From positions 23,896,940 to 23,960,939 of the forward strand of contig OW964565.2 in assembly GCA_943138885.2 (NCBI GenBank): 64,000 nt of DNA, read 5' to 3'. Position 1 is the first letter of the stretch. Each line of letters opens with the position of its first letter. Below are positions 32,301 to 43,394 of this stretch, piece by piece. The notes beneath the pieces are model-generated. The model was given only the letters and a program-made list of their open reading frames with translations, made no database searches and was not told where the DNA came from. The translations under genes were made by a program, and so were the position numbers. The DNA comes from Tholera decimalis. Its lineage: Eukaryota > Arthropoda > Insecta > Lepidoptera > Noctuidae.

Positions 32301-35194
32301 TTCAGTTCAGCATTCATTAGTTAGCGTTTCATTTCATTCGAACAGCTTTCCCGCAGTAAACGACGTTTTGTCCCAACATAATGTATTCAGCATTGAAGCA
32401 TTATTAATGTTTCTCTGTAACAGGAATAGAACAACGGTCTTATGCCTACAGTCAATCGTATTGACACAATATCAGATCTATATACCATTGACATTCATAA
32501 TTATTAATAAGCTTATAAGGTATTGATTTCTATTGTGATCGTTCCCAGGGTAACTCAAGCTACAATATCCAAATATCCATAGGTACTATTTGGCCTAACC
32601 AGTCACCAAGTTTCCCCAATTATATGTGATTCCAACCCCACTCTATTGCGGTAACTATAATCCGGGCGGTATAACAACACAGGGGTGAACACTGAACAGT
32701 TACAAGCAAGAAATTGGAACCGCCACCGCGGTAGCGGTGCCCCAATTTTTGTAGAATCGTAAACCCGTAAGATTTAGTGAACGGTCAGAGTTTTAACGAG
32801 GGCCTGTGTCCTCCGTCCGCCATCGTCCTCAACCCTCCTCGCCGAGGAAATATAGTTTTACGACAATCGCTAGTGAGCCATTAAACAATTTTCACCGGCG
32901 CCCGACTACAATGTTTATGCTTTACTGCCCCGCTTTGTGTTGGAGTAATGAGAACTATATGCATTTTGGGGCTTTGCGATATTTTTGAATAATGCTCCAT
33001 AATTTTGAAAGCGGTTTACGCAACAGTGCAAGTTTTCCATGCCTTCTTCGCGACTTATTCTATGCTCGTCTGAACATCAGGTGCTTATTTCACACCGATG
33101 TTTTGATAATGTTTTCGACTCTTACCGACGATGTGGCTTCTCATTGTTAAGCGTCCCCTCGCAAACGCCTCTAAGTAGTAACGCGAGTTTTTCCTCCCTT
33201 TGATTATGAGATCAATCAAAGACCTACATTCAGAATTGCTTGTTTTATAAATACTGAGACAAAGATCTGCTACTCATTATATAACAAAGAGATATTTATA
33301 ACGGAAGCATTTTCTATTACGATCAGAAATACATATAGTTACTCCTCTTGTCACTAGCGTCTGTGAATATATGCATATTCATATTCCTGGTACCCCTGTA
33401 CCTGGTACCATGTACGAAAAAACCCATCACAATCCCATTTCAATTAACAATATTACTGATATATCATGAAGATCATATGGCTCTTTCTCATTAGAACTAC
33501 GTGGTTCTATAGGCTTCAAGTATATTCGGAGCTAAACGAAAGCTCAGGATATTTGATGAATAAATTAATTTGTACTAATCAACATTCATCGTCATTCGGT
33601 CGGGGTTTTGTTGGTAACAATAAATTTACGGCCAACTTAAGTAAGAATGTGTTTTTATTAACTACCTACTCTTTATTTTTAATGCTTAGGTATGCATTAT
33701 GCATTTACATCAACTCCAATTTCCGAGAGAGTGCAGAGTTGACAAAATATTTTCACGTGACCTCAAATTAACTGTTGTGAAGATTTGAAGCTATTTATTT
33801 CCATGCACCTTATATGCATGGAACTCGTTACATAAAAGTCTCACGTGTCTCATACTTATTTTACACAAAAGCTTATCACTTAATGCAGCCAGCGCAGATG
33901 AAGACAATAACTAGTCGAGTCGTCGCGACAAAACGCCACGAGATAGAAACCTCTCGTCTGTAACAATACGCTTTGTCGCTCCAATCTCAAAAGGATATTC
34001 GAATGTATTGAACTTGGGAGAATTTCACTCACATTCAACCATTCAAGGGAATCTCACGGAAATTCCTCGTGAAATTTTCACATAATCCGACGTAGTACGA
34101 GGACAGCCCCATTGTTTAGAAAAAAAATGCGGATATTCAGCTGGGACCCTCCGCAAATTCTTAGAGAAAAACTGACCCGAAAAGCTAGGGTTTTGTGAAA
34201 TGTTAAAAATGGAATGCGCCCAGAGAAATGGATTTTGAGATTATGATTTGAGGACAAGGTTTGATGGGGGTAACGTGCTCGTATTATGTAAGGGCGGTCT
34301 ATCTCTGGATATACTTGTAACGCAGTCGATATGCAGAATATTGCCGAGCGCTGTGGTATTTTCAAGCCGTGCAACAAACATACGTCCCCAACACAGCTTT
34401 GTTTAATTAAGATAACTTTCCCACTCACATTAAGGCGCTTTAAGTCGACGAATGTCGTCTACAATTAAAGTAATGCTCTTAACTTGTGTGCGATAAAATA
34501 AAGTTGGCGTATGAGACACTTGACATTTTCCGCGTAAGTGACGGCGAAACACGGAGGTTTTATTTACTTCACCGTTAAAAATAAGTGGTGAGAAATTTTA
34601 AATTGACACGGTCGAATCTTTTTCCACATGTATTTAGCTAAAAAGTTAACCACTGCAGTTATTGCCTACATAAATACATTTTGACTGAACATCCTTTATG
34701 AGGGAGACCCGAATGAAAAAATAAATTAATTTTCATTCTTTTTCACGTTCTGAGTACTGACGGTTAGACCATTTTTTCATCAACCCGTAATAGCCTATTC
34801 ACATTCACATTAGTACGTTAATCAGTCCAAGAACTGATACTAACAAAAAGTCACCATGTATATGTATTATAATCATTTTAGGGAAGGAACTGCGACACCA
34901 TTTCAAAAAATTACTCACAGCAGACACCATGGCGAGCTGATGAATGGAGTTCAAACAAAAAGTAATTCTGGTACAACAAACGTTCGCCCGAAGCACTTTG
35001 TCGGGAATTTCTTTGTGGGAGTCTGCCATAACAATAGCACTTCATTCAAACATTATTTTCTCATACAGTTTTGTTGCGAGATAGTCGCGCCGGCAATTGC
35101 TGGCTATTCACGATTCGTTACAGAACACGCTTTCAAGTTTATCCAGTAAAGGACTATGCAATATGGTAGCAATAACGATAATTCTACCCAAAGC
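29334..35194. other. Repeat-poor tract without a supported gene
   Basis: The longest part of the window with almost no recognised repeats. The exception is a decayed copy of the CGTTACGGGTAGTC repeat at about 31515-31640 (GATGCAACTGGGAGCCAG, CCTGATCTCCACAACC). GC content is higher and CpG more frequent around 29900-30500, 31850-32170 and 32690-32830. Reading frames such as 33466-33771 and 34078-34428 have no domain I recognise and no clear splice context. It could be intergenic, intronic or regulatory sequence. Confidence 0.4.
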
Positions 35195-36272
35195 CCAATT
35201 TATACGTACATCTGTTACACGAATGACGTTTATGAACGCCTATAGTCGTTACATATAGATGGAACTTATTCATCGTATCTGTTACTGGGCTCATTTTTTG
35301 ACACTACAGTGTAGGTGATACTTTTATTTAAGAATGTGAAATCATCCAATAACTGCCTCTCGATCGGTGAAGTGGGAGGCTATGTCAGACTTTTATTGAC
35401 TAAAACCCATCCGTGTTTCGTCATTTGCTCTTCGTGTTCCGAGGCCGCGGTAATCTTTCAAATAATTCTGCAACTGCACGTACATCTGTTACACAAATGG
35501 CGTTTATGAACGTCTACATTCGTTACATATACAACGTGTAACGGAAACCCCATATCTATCCAAAAGAACTGAAGACAACATCTGGTATGGAGTCTCTATG
35601 CAAAGTTTCAGCTCAAAATAAGTGACTCACAGAATTGACCCCAAATTGTTGATTTCGTATGTTTCTTGAATACCAATAATAACAAACGTGTCACGTCACT
35701 ATGAGGGTCACCACTTTCCACGTCACTTGCCAATAAAACGATAATTCTCTTCGTTCTTCTTAATTTGAAAAATTCGGTCTCTGGTATCAATGTATTGAAA
35801 TTTGTAATAAGTTCCACACATGTACACATAGGATTAGAAAACCCTTGCCATATCGTTTTTTTATCATCCAAAGAAGCCGTGCACTTGGTATGTATATACC
35901 CTTTAAATTAGACGTTGTACATGGAACTTATTCATCGTATCTGTTACTGGGCTCAGTTTTTGGCACTACAGTGTAGATGATACTTTTTATTTAAGGATCG
36001 GAAATCATCCAATGACTGTCTCCCGATCTGGGCGAAGCGGAAGGGTGTGTCAGACTTTTACTGACTAAATCTGATCCGTGTTCCGTCATTTGCCCTACGC
36101 GTTCCGAGTCTGCGGTAACTCTGTCAAACAATTCCGTAGCCCCACGTATATCTATTACACGAATGACGTTTATGAACGCCTATAGTCGTTACACATAGAT
36201 GGAACTTATTCATCGTATCTGTGTTACATTACTGGGCTCATTTTTCGGCACTACAGTGTAGGTGATACTTTG
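35195..36272 (+). repeat. Tandem array of about 270-bp units, interrupted by a MITE
   Basis: The unit runs from GGAACTTATTCATCGTATCT through TTTGACACTACAGTGTAG to CGTTTATGAACGCCTATAG. A trailing part is at 35195-35255, full units are at about 35256-35531 and 35918-36195, and the start of another is at 36196-36272. The unit includes a decayed GC-rich repeat (CAGACTTTTATTGACTAAA). The MITE at 35532-35917 lies exactly at a unit junction. Confidence 0.75.
35532..35917 (+). mobile_element. MITE with CAACGTGTAA terminal repeats, copy B
   Basis: 386 bp, same family as 4191-4579. The neighbouring units of the tandem repeat give the unoccupied junction CGTTACATATAGATGG. Here the same sequence is opened between TATA and CATGG, with TA at both ends, supporting TA as the target duplication. 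The reverse-strand frame is kept (35608-35871). Confidence 0.8.
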
Positions 36273-36526
36273 GTTAATTATTTTATAATGACTGCGAATA
36301 TTCTATTGAACAAATTTTTGCAGAAGTTTGAAACGACGTTGTAATAGCTTTCAGGCATATAAGGAGTTTTAGTTAAGTTTAGTTATTGCTTGCTTGTTGT
36401 GGTCGGGCTGGGGATCGATGGACCATCTATTTACGTTAAGATGTTGGCGCTGGTAGTTATTTGTATATCTTAAGAAGAAGCCTGAATGTCAGACAACCGG
36501 TCTCGCTAGTAAGAGCATAGTGTTTT
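36273..36526. other. Unannotated spacer
   Basis: No recognised feature. Confidence 0.35.
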
Positions 36527-36745
36527 TTTTTATTGATAATAGGCACGCGGTTGACCACCATCTCACCTGATAGTAAGTGATTATGTGGTCGAAGATGGAG
36601 CACGCTTACCTAAAAGTAACCTATTCACTCTTGACTTAAAGACCCCTAAGTTATAGCTATCGGGAAACACAGTCTCCGGCAGGGAATTCCACTCCTTAGC
36701 CGTACGCATAATGAAGGTATTCCCAAAACGTTTTGTGCGTATGTA
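36527..36745 (-). pseudogene. LINE 3' fragment, LLLGKRAPSS family
   Basis: The reverse strand encodes the last ~55 residues (RTKRFGNTFIMRTAKEWNS, then FKSRVNRLLLGKRAPSS). It ends in a poly-T tract at 36526-36533, the LINE tail. Closely related to 11510-12412 and 53489-54690. A severe 5' truncation. Confidence 0.7.
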
Positions 36746-37145
36746 ATGATTCATTGTTAAAGCGTTATCCATTATTAATCCCCCCGGAACAAAGTAAATA
36801 AAATTATAGCCTGTCTATACCAAAAAATAAATTTAATCAAAATTCTGTCAAACAACAGCTTAATAATCACACTGTGAGGTGTGCATTACATAATCAGCAA
36901 CCTCAATCAATCACGCAAATTAAACAAAACGGCAAATTAACAAATATTTTGCAGAATGTATTGTTTTTTTTAATACTTCTGGTTGGCAACTGTTATGCAA
37001 TATGACATACGATGATATAGTACTTAAATTCTTATGACGTAGTAGTTGGTGACTTTCAATCTTAAACATTATATATTCAGGGGTCAATAATTACGGATTT
37101 GTGAGAATGTTCCTTCACGGCCCGAAATGTACGGGCAGTGTAGGA
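36746..37145. other. Unannotated spacer
   Basis: AT-rich, no recognised feature. Confidence 0.35.
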
Positions 37146-37618
37146 AGATGAATAGATAGATAGATATATTCTTTATTGTACACCATAACAGTAAAACAAA
37201 ATTATGGACTTAACAATTAAAAACGGTGATACAAGTGGCGGTCTTATCGCTAAAAGCGATCTTTTACAGACAACCTTTGGATGGATTTGACATAGAAGGA
37301 GAAAATAAATACGCGGTTAGTCCACGGTGTACTATTTATCAATATAAAATACAAAACAATAAATAACGTTCTCAAAACATATACATACATATAAATATTA
37401 AAAAAAGAAAGAAACAAAGACATACATAACAACAACAATTTAAAGAGAGAGAAAAAGATCTTTTACTAAGTTTTTGATAGAAAATAGGGTTTGTGCTTGT
37501 CTTACTAACACGGGTAGAGCATTCCACAGCCTGACTGCTAGAGCTGCGAACGACTTACCATAGAAATTGGTAGCGTGACTCGGTACCGCAAGCCTTAAGT
37601 TTTCTGAAGTGGAGCGGA
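37146..37618 (-). pseudogene. LINE 3' fragment, same family as 62690-64000
   Basis: The reverse strand has a short C-terminal frame with SENLRLAVPSHATNFYGKSF and RLWNALPVLVRQ (about 37500-37615). The 3' untranslated part contains CCAAAGGTTGTCTGTAAAAG and ends in a GATA-rich tail at 37146-37165. The last blocks (GTACAATAAAG, AGGTTGTCTGTAA) match those at 62700-62810. Confidence 0.6.
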
Positions 37619-37690
37619 AGGGAGAGTCAGACTTCTACTGACTATAAACTCACCCTGTTCCGTCACTGCCTTTACGTTCCGGGGGCGATA
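37605..37690 (-). repeat. GC-rich repeat fragment with GTCAGTAGAAGTCTGAC core
   Basis: The reverse strand has TTTATAGTCAGTAGAAGTCT and GCTCC, like 350-495. Partial copy adjoining the LINE fragment. Confidence 0.5.
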
Positions 37691-37854
37691 TTCCCAACCA
37701 CTGCCACTCTTAAGCCAGAATCAACAGTGGTGACCATCAGTAGGAGTGAATGAAACTTGAAAAATAACGGTCATGGAACAACAATTCTACTATCTTGGAA
37801 CCCTAAACAACATGAATCACTAAAGAACAACAGAGTTATAAGAAAAACAGAACT

Positions 37855-38010
37855 TAAACTTGGAATGCCCTGCCAGAGTCAGTGTTTCCTGATAACCTGA
37901 GGGTCTTTAAGTCAAGAGTGAATAGGTTACTTCTAGACAAGCGTGCTTCAGCTTCGACCACATCGTTGCTTACCATCAAGTAAGATGGTGATGATGGCGG
38001 GCCTACCAAT
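37855..38010 (+). pseudogene. LINE C-terminal fragment
   Basis: The plus strand reads PESVFPDN and FKSRVNRLLLDKRASASTTS, a diverged member of the LLLGKRAPSS family. It starts abruptly and ends in an A-rich stretch near 38010-38022. Confidence 0.6.
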
Positions 38011-38397
38011 AATAAAAAATAAACTTCCACTTCCCTCAATATCAAATAAGAGGCAGAACAGAACTAAGCCAATACCACAAAGGGACATTTACAGCTGGGT
38101 TAATCCCAGTTGTCACACTTATATTAGTGGGTCCTAAATTGTGTGCTAGATTTGATTCCAATATGAGTTATGACTAAATCATTCGAAGGCACGAATATTT
38201 CAACAAAGTCCCTGTAGTATACAACTCCAGATGTAAATTTAACATTATTCTAGTACTAACACAATACTGTTATGTCATGACTATCAATAATATACCTTCG
38301 GTGGCAGTAAATAATGTCTAAGTCCGTAATTATACCGTAGTGTTTGGAGACCTACTTAATTAATCCTATCCTCTCCTACTTACATAATATATAATAA

Positions 38398-38620
38398 CTA
38401 GTACTCACGCGGGGCTTCGCTCCCGTGGATTCTATCACGATAAAAACATAACTCTCCTTTTTGCAGACGCGTAAAAAGTAGCCTATAACCTTCCTCAACC
38501 TTCAAGCTACTTCCATACCAAATTGCATCCAAATCCACCCAGTACTTTCGAAGATTAGCGCATTCAAGCTAACAAACAAACTTTTCCGCTTTATAATATT
38601 AAGTATAGATAAATCTATAG
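38398..38620 (-). mobile_element. Helitron-like non-autonomous element
   Basis: Begins CTAGTACTCACGCGGGGC on the plus strand (that is, it ends ...CTAG on the minus strand) with a hairpin-forming GCGGGGCTTCGCTCCCGTGG. The body matches 57966-58216 in the opposite orientation (ATTCTATCACG, CATCCAAATCCACCCAGTAC, CTTTCGAAGATTAGCGC). Confidence 0.6.
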
Positions 38621-38948
38621 CACATAAACACAGATGGATGTTTGTAACTCTTACACGCAAAATATGCTGCGCTGATCTTGCTCCATAGGACATATATTAA
38701 TATATTTTTATTTGCCTTTTAAAATACGTTCCCGCTTCGTAAGCCAAAATATAAATTGAAATAGTGTGACACACTGTAAAGTTATGTATTTTTTTGTTTG
38801 TTTGATAAAATATGTGTTTATTGACTCTGGTAATTGTTTAACGATTTTCATTGTTTTCGTCAGTGAAGATGCTTTAATTTTTTTTTATTATTATTATTTA
38901 TTGGTATTAATGTGTGAGTTTAGAATTTTTAATTACATTAGAATCTTA

Positions 38949-39717
38949 ATAAAAACTTTTTACCAAAAAATTAAACCGACTCCCAAAAAACACTGCAAAG
39001 TGAAAAATAACTTTAATTTCGGTAGTCGGTGTCTTTAGTTTTGTATTTTCGTTTTTGGCACCGACTTCCGAAATTAAAGTTATTTTTCACTTTGCAGTGT
39101 TTTTTGGGAGTCGGTTTAATTTTTTGGTAAAAAGTTTTTATTTCACTCTTTTTAGTTGGTCTATTTTTAATTTACCTAGTTACAAGAGCCTAATTATCAA
39201 CTACTTATAACCTTTTACAAAATATTGCTTTTCCCAATGCTGGGCCGTTAATTGTTGAGGAGTTCTCCTGGTACTTCACCATCAGCTCTACATCACCATA
39301 TGCATTGTGACGAGCATAAAGTGCGTAACATCCATATTCAAGTAATCGAATCGCAATCCACTCAATACTTATTATTGAGTAGTTTCGGCGGCCATCTGTG
39401 GTCTTCATCATCAGTTCCACTTCCTCAAATGGTACTTTTTGAGAGCAACTGCACAAGTTACTATAATAAATACCCAAAACGACATAGGTGTGCCTATAAT
39501 ATTTGAAGAGTTCCCTCGATTTCTCCAGGATCCCATCATCAGATTCTGACGTTTATGAAAATGGGACCAATATCAAAGTATACCCTTTCAATCAAAAAAA
39601 GAATTTTCCAAATCGGTTCAGCCGTCTTCGAGTAATCGATGATCATACATTAAAAAAAAAAAAATATATATATACGCGTCGAATTGATAACCTCCTCTTT
39701 TTGTCGTCGGTTGAAAA
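38949..39717 (-). repeat. ACCGAC-family repeat, full length (copy 5)
   Basis: The minus-oriented full-length copy, hairpin at 38949-39138 and opposite end at TTTTGTCGTCGGTTGAAAA (39699-39717). Its body is nearly identical to 887-1656 and 8551-9319, apart from a TATATATA replacing part of the T-tract. Confidence 0.75.
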
Positions 39718-40389
39718 TAAGCCAATGCCCCACAAAGCGTTTGTCTATGAGTACCTACAGATATTTTAAAAATATATGATTTTCTCATAACATTATATCG
39801 TAAACCATTAATACACATACATATCACCACCACACTCCTCTATTTTACTTCCATGTTATGTAATGTTATTTACAAAACATAAAATTAAAAGTGAGGATAA
39901 GTTACATTAATTAATATTTCACATATACATACTTATGTATTCTCGCCAAATGGTAATCTGGCGAGTAAAAAATAATTGTAACAAAAAAGAAATACTGCAA
40001 AATATTGAATAAAAAAAGATATTTAAAAAAATATCAATTAATAATATACCACTTTTTGAGTGCTTTTGCAAATCTGCTCTTTTTATTCTGATTTATCTGC
40101 AGGCAATGTATTGAGTAAGTAAGGTACTCGCTTATCAATCGTTCTATCACCAAAGTAATTATTTACTCTAGGTACATTAAATTTACCTGCAGATACTGTC
40201 CTCGTTGCGTGGTTATGGGTAACTAACGATTTAGATCGAGAACTCCGATATAGACGATGACTTCAAATGCCATTAGAATCTATCTACCTTTATCTACGTT
40301 ATATTCACTCAATTATTTTAAATATCGTACAATCATGTATTTTCAATGGTCTAGCATGTATTTTTAATGGTCTAATTGAAGAAAATTAA
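39718..40389. other. Unannotated spacer
   Basis: AT-rich, no supported feature. Confidence 0.35.
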
Positions 40390-40613
40390 TTAAATCCGTC
40401 TTTGAAAGAGAAGTTTCATACAAGATTCACCCTCGCAAAAATTCTGTAACAGTCTCCAGGTTCCAATCCATCTCTGTAACAAAATATAATAAAATCGGCT
40501 CAGTGATTAAGCACGAATGAAAGATAATACAAACATTTTTTTGCATTTATTATTTTATAGGTTTTAGGATTAGAATAACGTGGTTTATCACAAAAGTCGC
40601 GAACAGAAGCTAG
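40390..40613 (+). mobile_element. Helitron-like element, 3' end
   Basis: Contains the AAAATCGGCTCAGTGATTAA block and ends AAAAGTCGCGAACAGAAG followed by CTAG (40610-40613) before T, the terminal form shared by the other Helitron-like copies. The left boundary is not defined. Confidence 0.45.
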
Positions 40614-40879
40614 TTAATAATAATTCCTGGTAGTCAGCTGTTCTTGATTAGAGTTACAGATATTTTTATTACCATTTCCACATTAGCCTAAAACACGCGG
40701 GCCGAAGAAGACAGCAAATAAACCTGACATGCGAGGAGGGAAGTTGTGGGACAACAAAAGCTAAATAAAAAAAAAAAAAAAAAAGTGCATTTCGGGCTAC
40801 GCGCAGTGTAGGGTTCCGTCGTTTACTACAACGCCAAGTGCGAGTCTAACCAAAAGTTCCGTACCTTGCTCGAACAAAA

Positions 40880-43200
40880 ACAGACTACTCTGTTTTACAC
40901 GAATAAGAATTAAACCTTATCTGTACTACTCTCAACCACAAAGGGCTGTCTGTTGAGCCCTATGCGTCATTAAATGGTCACTCTCTTATTGTCTGTGAAT
41001 TTAATGTAAAGCGTAGTAAATATAAGCCTCACACTATAACGTACAGACCATTTAAGCTAATAAATAACTCTGGATAGTGACTTGTCGTGTATAGACTGGT
41101 ACAACATTTGTTGCTTGAGTGATGTAAACGACATGGTTGAGAAATTAAATGACCACATTTTAACAATCTTCGATGTTCACGCCCCGGTCAAGACATGTAT
41201 AATCAAGGAACCGTCATACCCCTGGATCACTGATACCAAAAAACTTATGATGCACTTGCGTAATGATGCTCTGTCCAAGTATCGTAAAACGAAGTCAGAG
41301 TCAAAAAGTTATATTACAAACAATTAAGATCTCTGGTGTTGAACTCCATATTCACTCCATATACATACTTTAAATTTAATATTAATAACAACATTAAAAA
41401 CCCTAAAGTGTTATGGAATAATTTAAAAAAACACCGTACTGCCAAATAAAGAAATTGAAGACCTTCCTACTCACCTTAGCTCCGGGCCGCATAAATTAAT
41501 AATTTTTGAATGTTCCTGGCAGGCCTATCTGCAATGATGCGCAACGTAAATTCTTCGAATCTCATCGATTCAGAACTGATAGCACTACGTTCGCATCACA
41601 ATCAGTAACGGAAAGTCAAATTATGAGATACTTTCGCGAGCTTAAATCTAATGCAGAAGGCTGTGATAGAGTTACTTTGAATATGCTTTTATTAACTCTT
41701 TCACATACACTAAAAGCGATCACTGATATTGTGAACAGTTCGATCGACTCGGCGACGTTCCCTAACATCTGGAAAATTGCACTTGTTAGACCTTTGCCCA
41801 AGATTACGAATCCAATAGACCTAAAAGATCTCAGGCCCATTAGCATTCTGCCTTGCCTATCCAAAATTGCCGAAAAGGCCGAGTGCCAGCAGTTGTCCCA
41901 ATACTTGGAAGTAAATAAAATACTGCCTGAACTACAGTCAGGCTTTCGCAAACAGCGTGGCACTGCTACGGCACTTTTAGATGTAACGGATAATATTTTG
42001 GCAGCCAAAGATAAGGGCCACTGTACACTTCTTGTTCTGCTTGATTTTTCGCGGGCTTTCGACTGTATCAATGTTGATTTGTTCCTTTCAAAACTGTACT
42101 ATTATGGCTTCGATCAACACACAATACAATGGTTCCATAGTTACCTCACTAACCGTCAGCAACGTGTGGTAATCCGATTAAGCGATGGGTCATCCTGTGC
42201 TTCATCACTTACCTCCATTAGAAGAGGAGTTCCGCAAGGCTCTATACTGGGTCCCATTATTTTTATTTTGTATTGTGCGGACATTATAAATTCTCTCAAT
42301 CATTGTGGTTATCATATTTATGCTGACGATGTGCAAGTTTACATTTCTTTTAAGCCGAGTGACTATGACATTGCGTTAGAACATCTCAACCATGATCTCA
42401 ACAATATAGCATGTTGGGCTAAGGACAATGGTTTGGTACTTAATCCTGCTAAGTCTAAATACTTGCTCTTTGGAACCAAGTGCCAAATCGGTGTCGTACC
42501 GGCAACGCTTAACGTTACCCTGCTGGTTGAGTCGGTCAGTCGAGTCAGTGGGGCTAGGAGGCTAGGAGGTTATCGGCTGAAGGTCCTTTACAAAATAAGG
42601 CCTTACCTATCGGAAGAGCTGCGAGTCCAACTTGTTGAATCACTCGTACTCTCAAATCTAAATTACGCGGATACAGTTATTGGCCCTCGACTGTTGGCAA
42701 GAACTGATCGTCTGATCCAGAGGGTGCAAAACGCCTGCGCTCGATTTTGCTTTACAATTCCACCGAGAACTCACGTAACCCCATTTTTAAATAAGCACAC
42801 TATCCTCAAAATGAAGTCGCGTCGTAAGTTGTATTTGGCTTGCCTTCTGTTTGGAGTGATAAAGTACAAGCAACTGAGCTACCTTTACAACAAATTGAGC
42901 TGGATCGCTGGTAGAAGGGAATGCGCTAGCAGACAATGCTCGCAACAGCTTGCTACTCAACCGCACAAGACAGCTGCTTTTAGAGGCAGTTTCAGGTACG
43001 CTGCATCCAAATGCTGGAACAATATTCCCCCACCTATTCCCATAAGACAGATTAAAACAATTGAAACTTTTAGAAGTCGGCTTCGACAATTTCTTATAAA
43101 TTCACAGAAGGAACTGGGTGAAGCGATTGCGAACACTTCCGTAATTTAAAGTTGGTAGTAGGTAAAGACATACAATGATGATAACAGCCAATTTATTTAT
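40880..43200 (+). mobile_element. Jockey-like LINE, 5'-truncated and mutated
   Basis: Readable from about 40960, where the endonuclease end GHSLIVCEFNV is visible, through reverse transcriptase to a stop at 43147-43149. A frameshift near 41320-41500 separates the endonuclease tail (41082-41327) from the RT. A poly-A tract at about 40770-40787 just upstream may belong to another insertion. Confidence 0.7.
41506..43149 (+). pseudogene. Jockey-like reverse transcriptase with internal deletion
   Basis: Uninterrupted frame of about 547 codons. The linker is followed by ALVRPLPKITNP and DLRPISILPCLSKIAEK. Motif A is LLDFSRAFDCIN, motif B is GVPQGSILGPIIFILY, and motif C is YADDVQVY. After the palm, ESVSRVSGARRLGGYRLKV shows that about 25 residues normally holding the LG..LD block are missing. 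The C-terminal domain has LSNLNYADTVIGPRL and RVQNACARFCF. The deletion keeps frame, so the copy looks open while probably being inactive. Confidence 0.8.
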
Positions 43201-43394
43201 TTATTTTCAGATTTTTTTTTCTAAAAAAACTGTTTTTTTTTTGTTAGTAAAAATTTAAAATCATGAATTAAAAATTGATTCTAATATATTTTCCCGCAGC
43301 ATCAGTTTAATGCCAGTATCGGAAATGCTGCCTGTGTATAAAAAAATATTGTTTATTAATATTATGCAAGTAAGTATAATGTAATATAATATAA

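Noticed and set aside
32690..32760. CACCGCGGTAGCGGTG dyad as a regulatory palindrome
   Set aside because: Short and imperfect; no supporting context.
33466..33771. 101-codon frame as a gene
   Set aside because: Not recognised, no similarity to known motifs, likely chance.
34078..34428. 116-codon reverse frame as a gene
   Set aside because: No recognised domain, composition like its surroundings, no convincing splice or poly(A) context.
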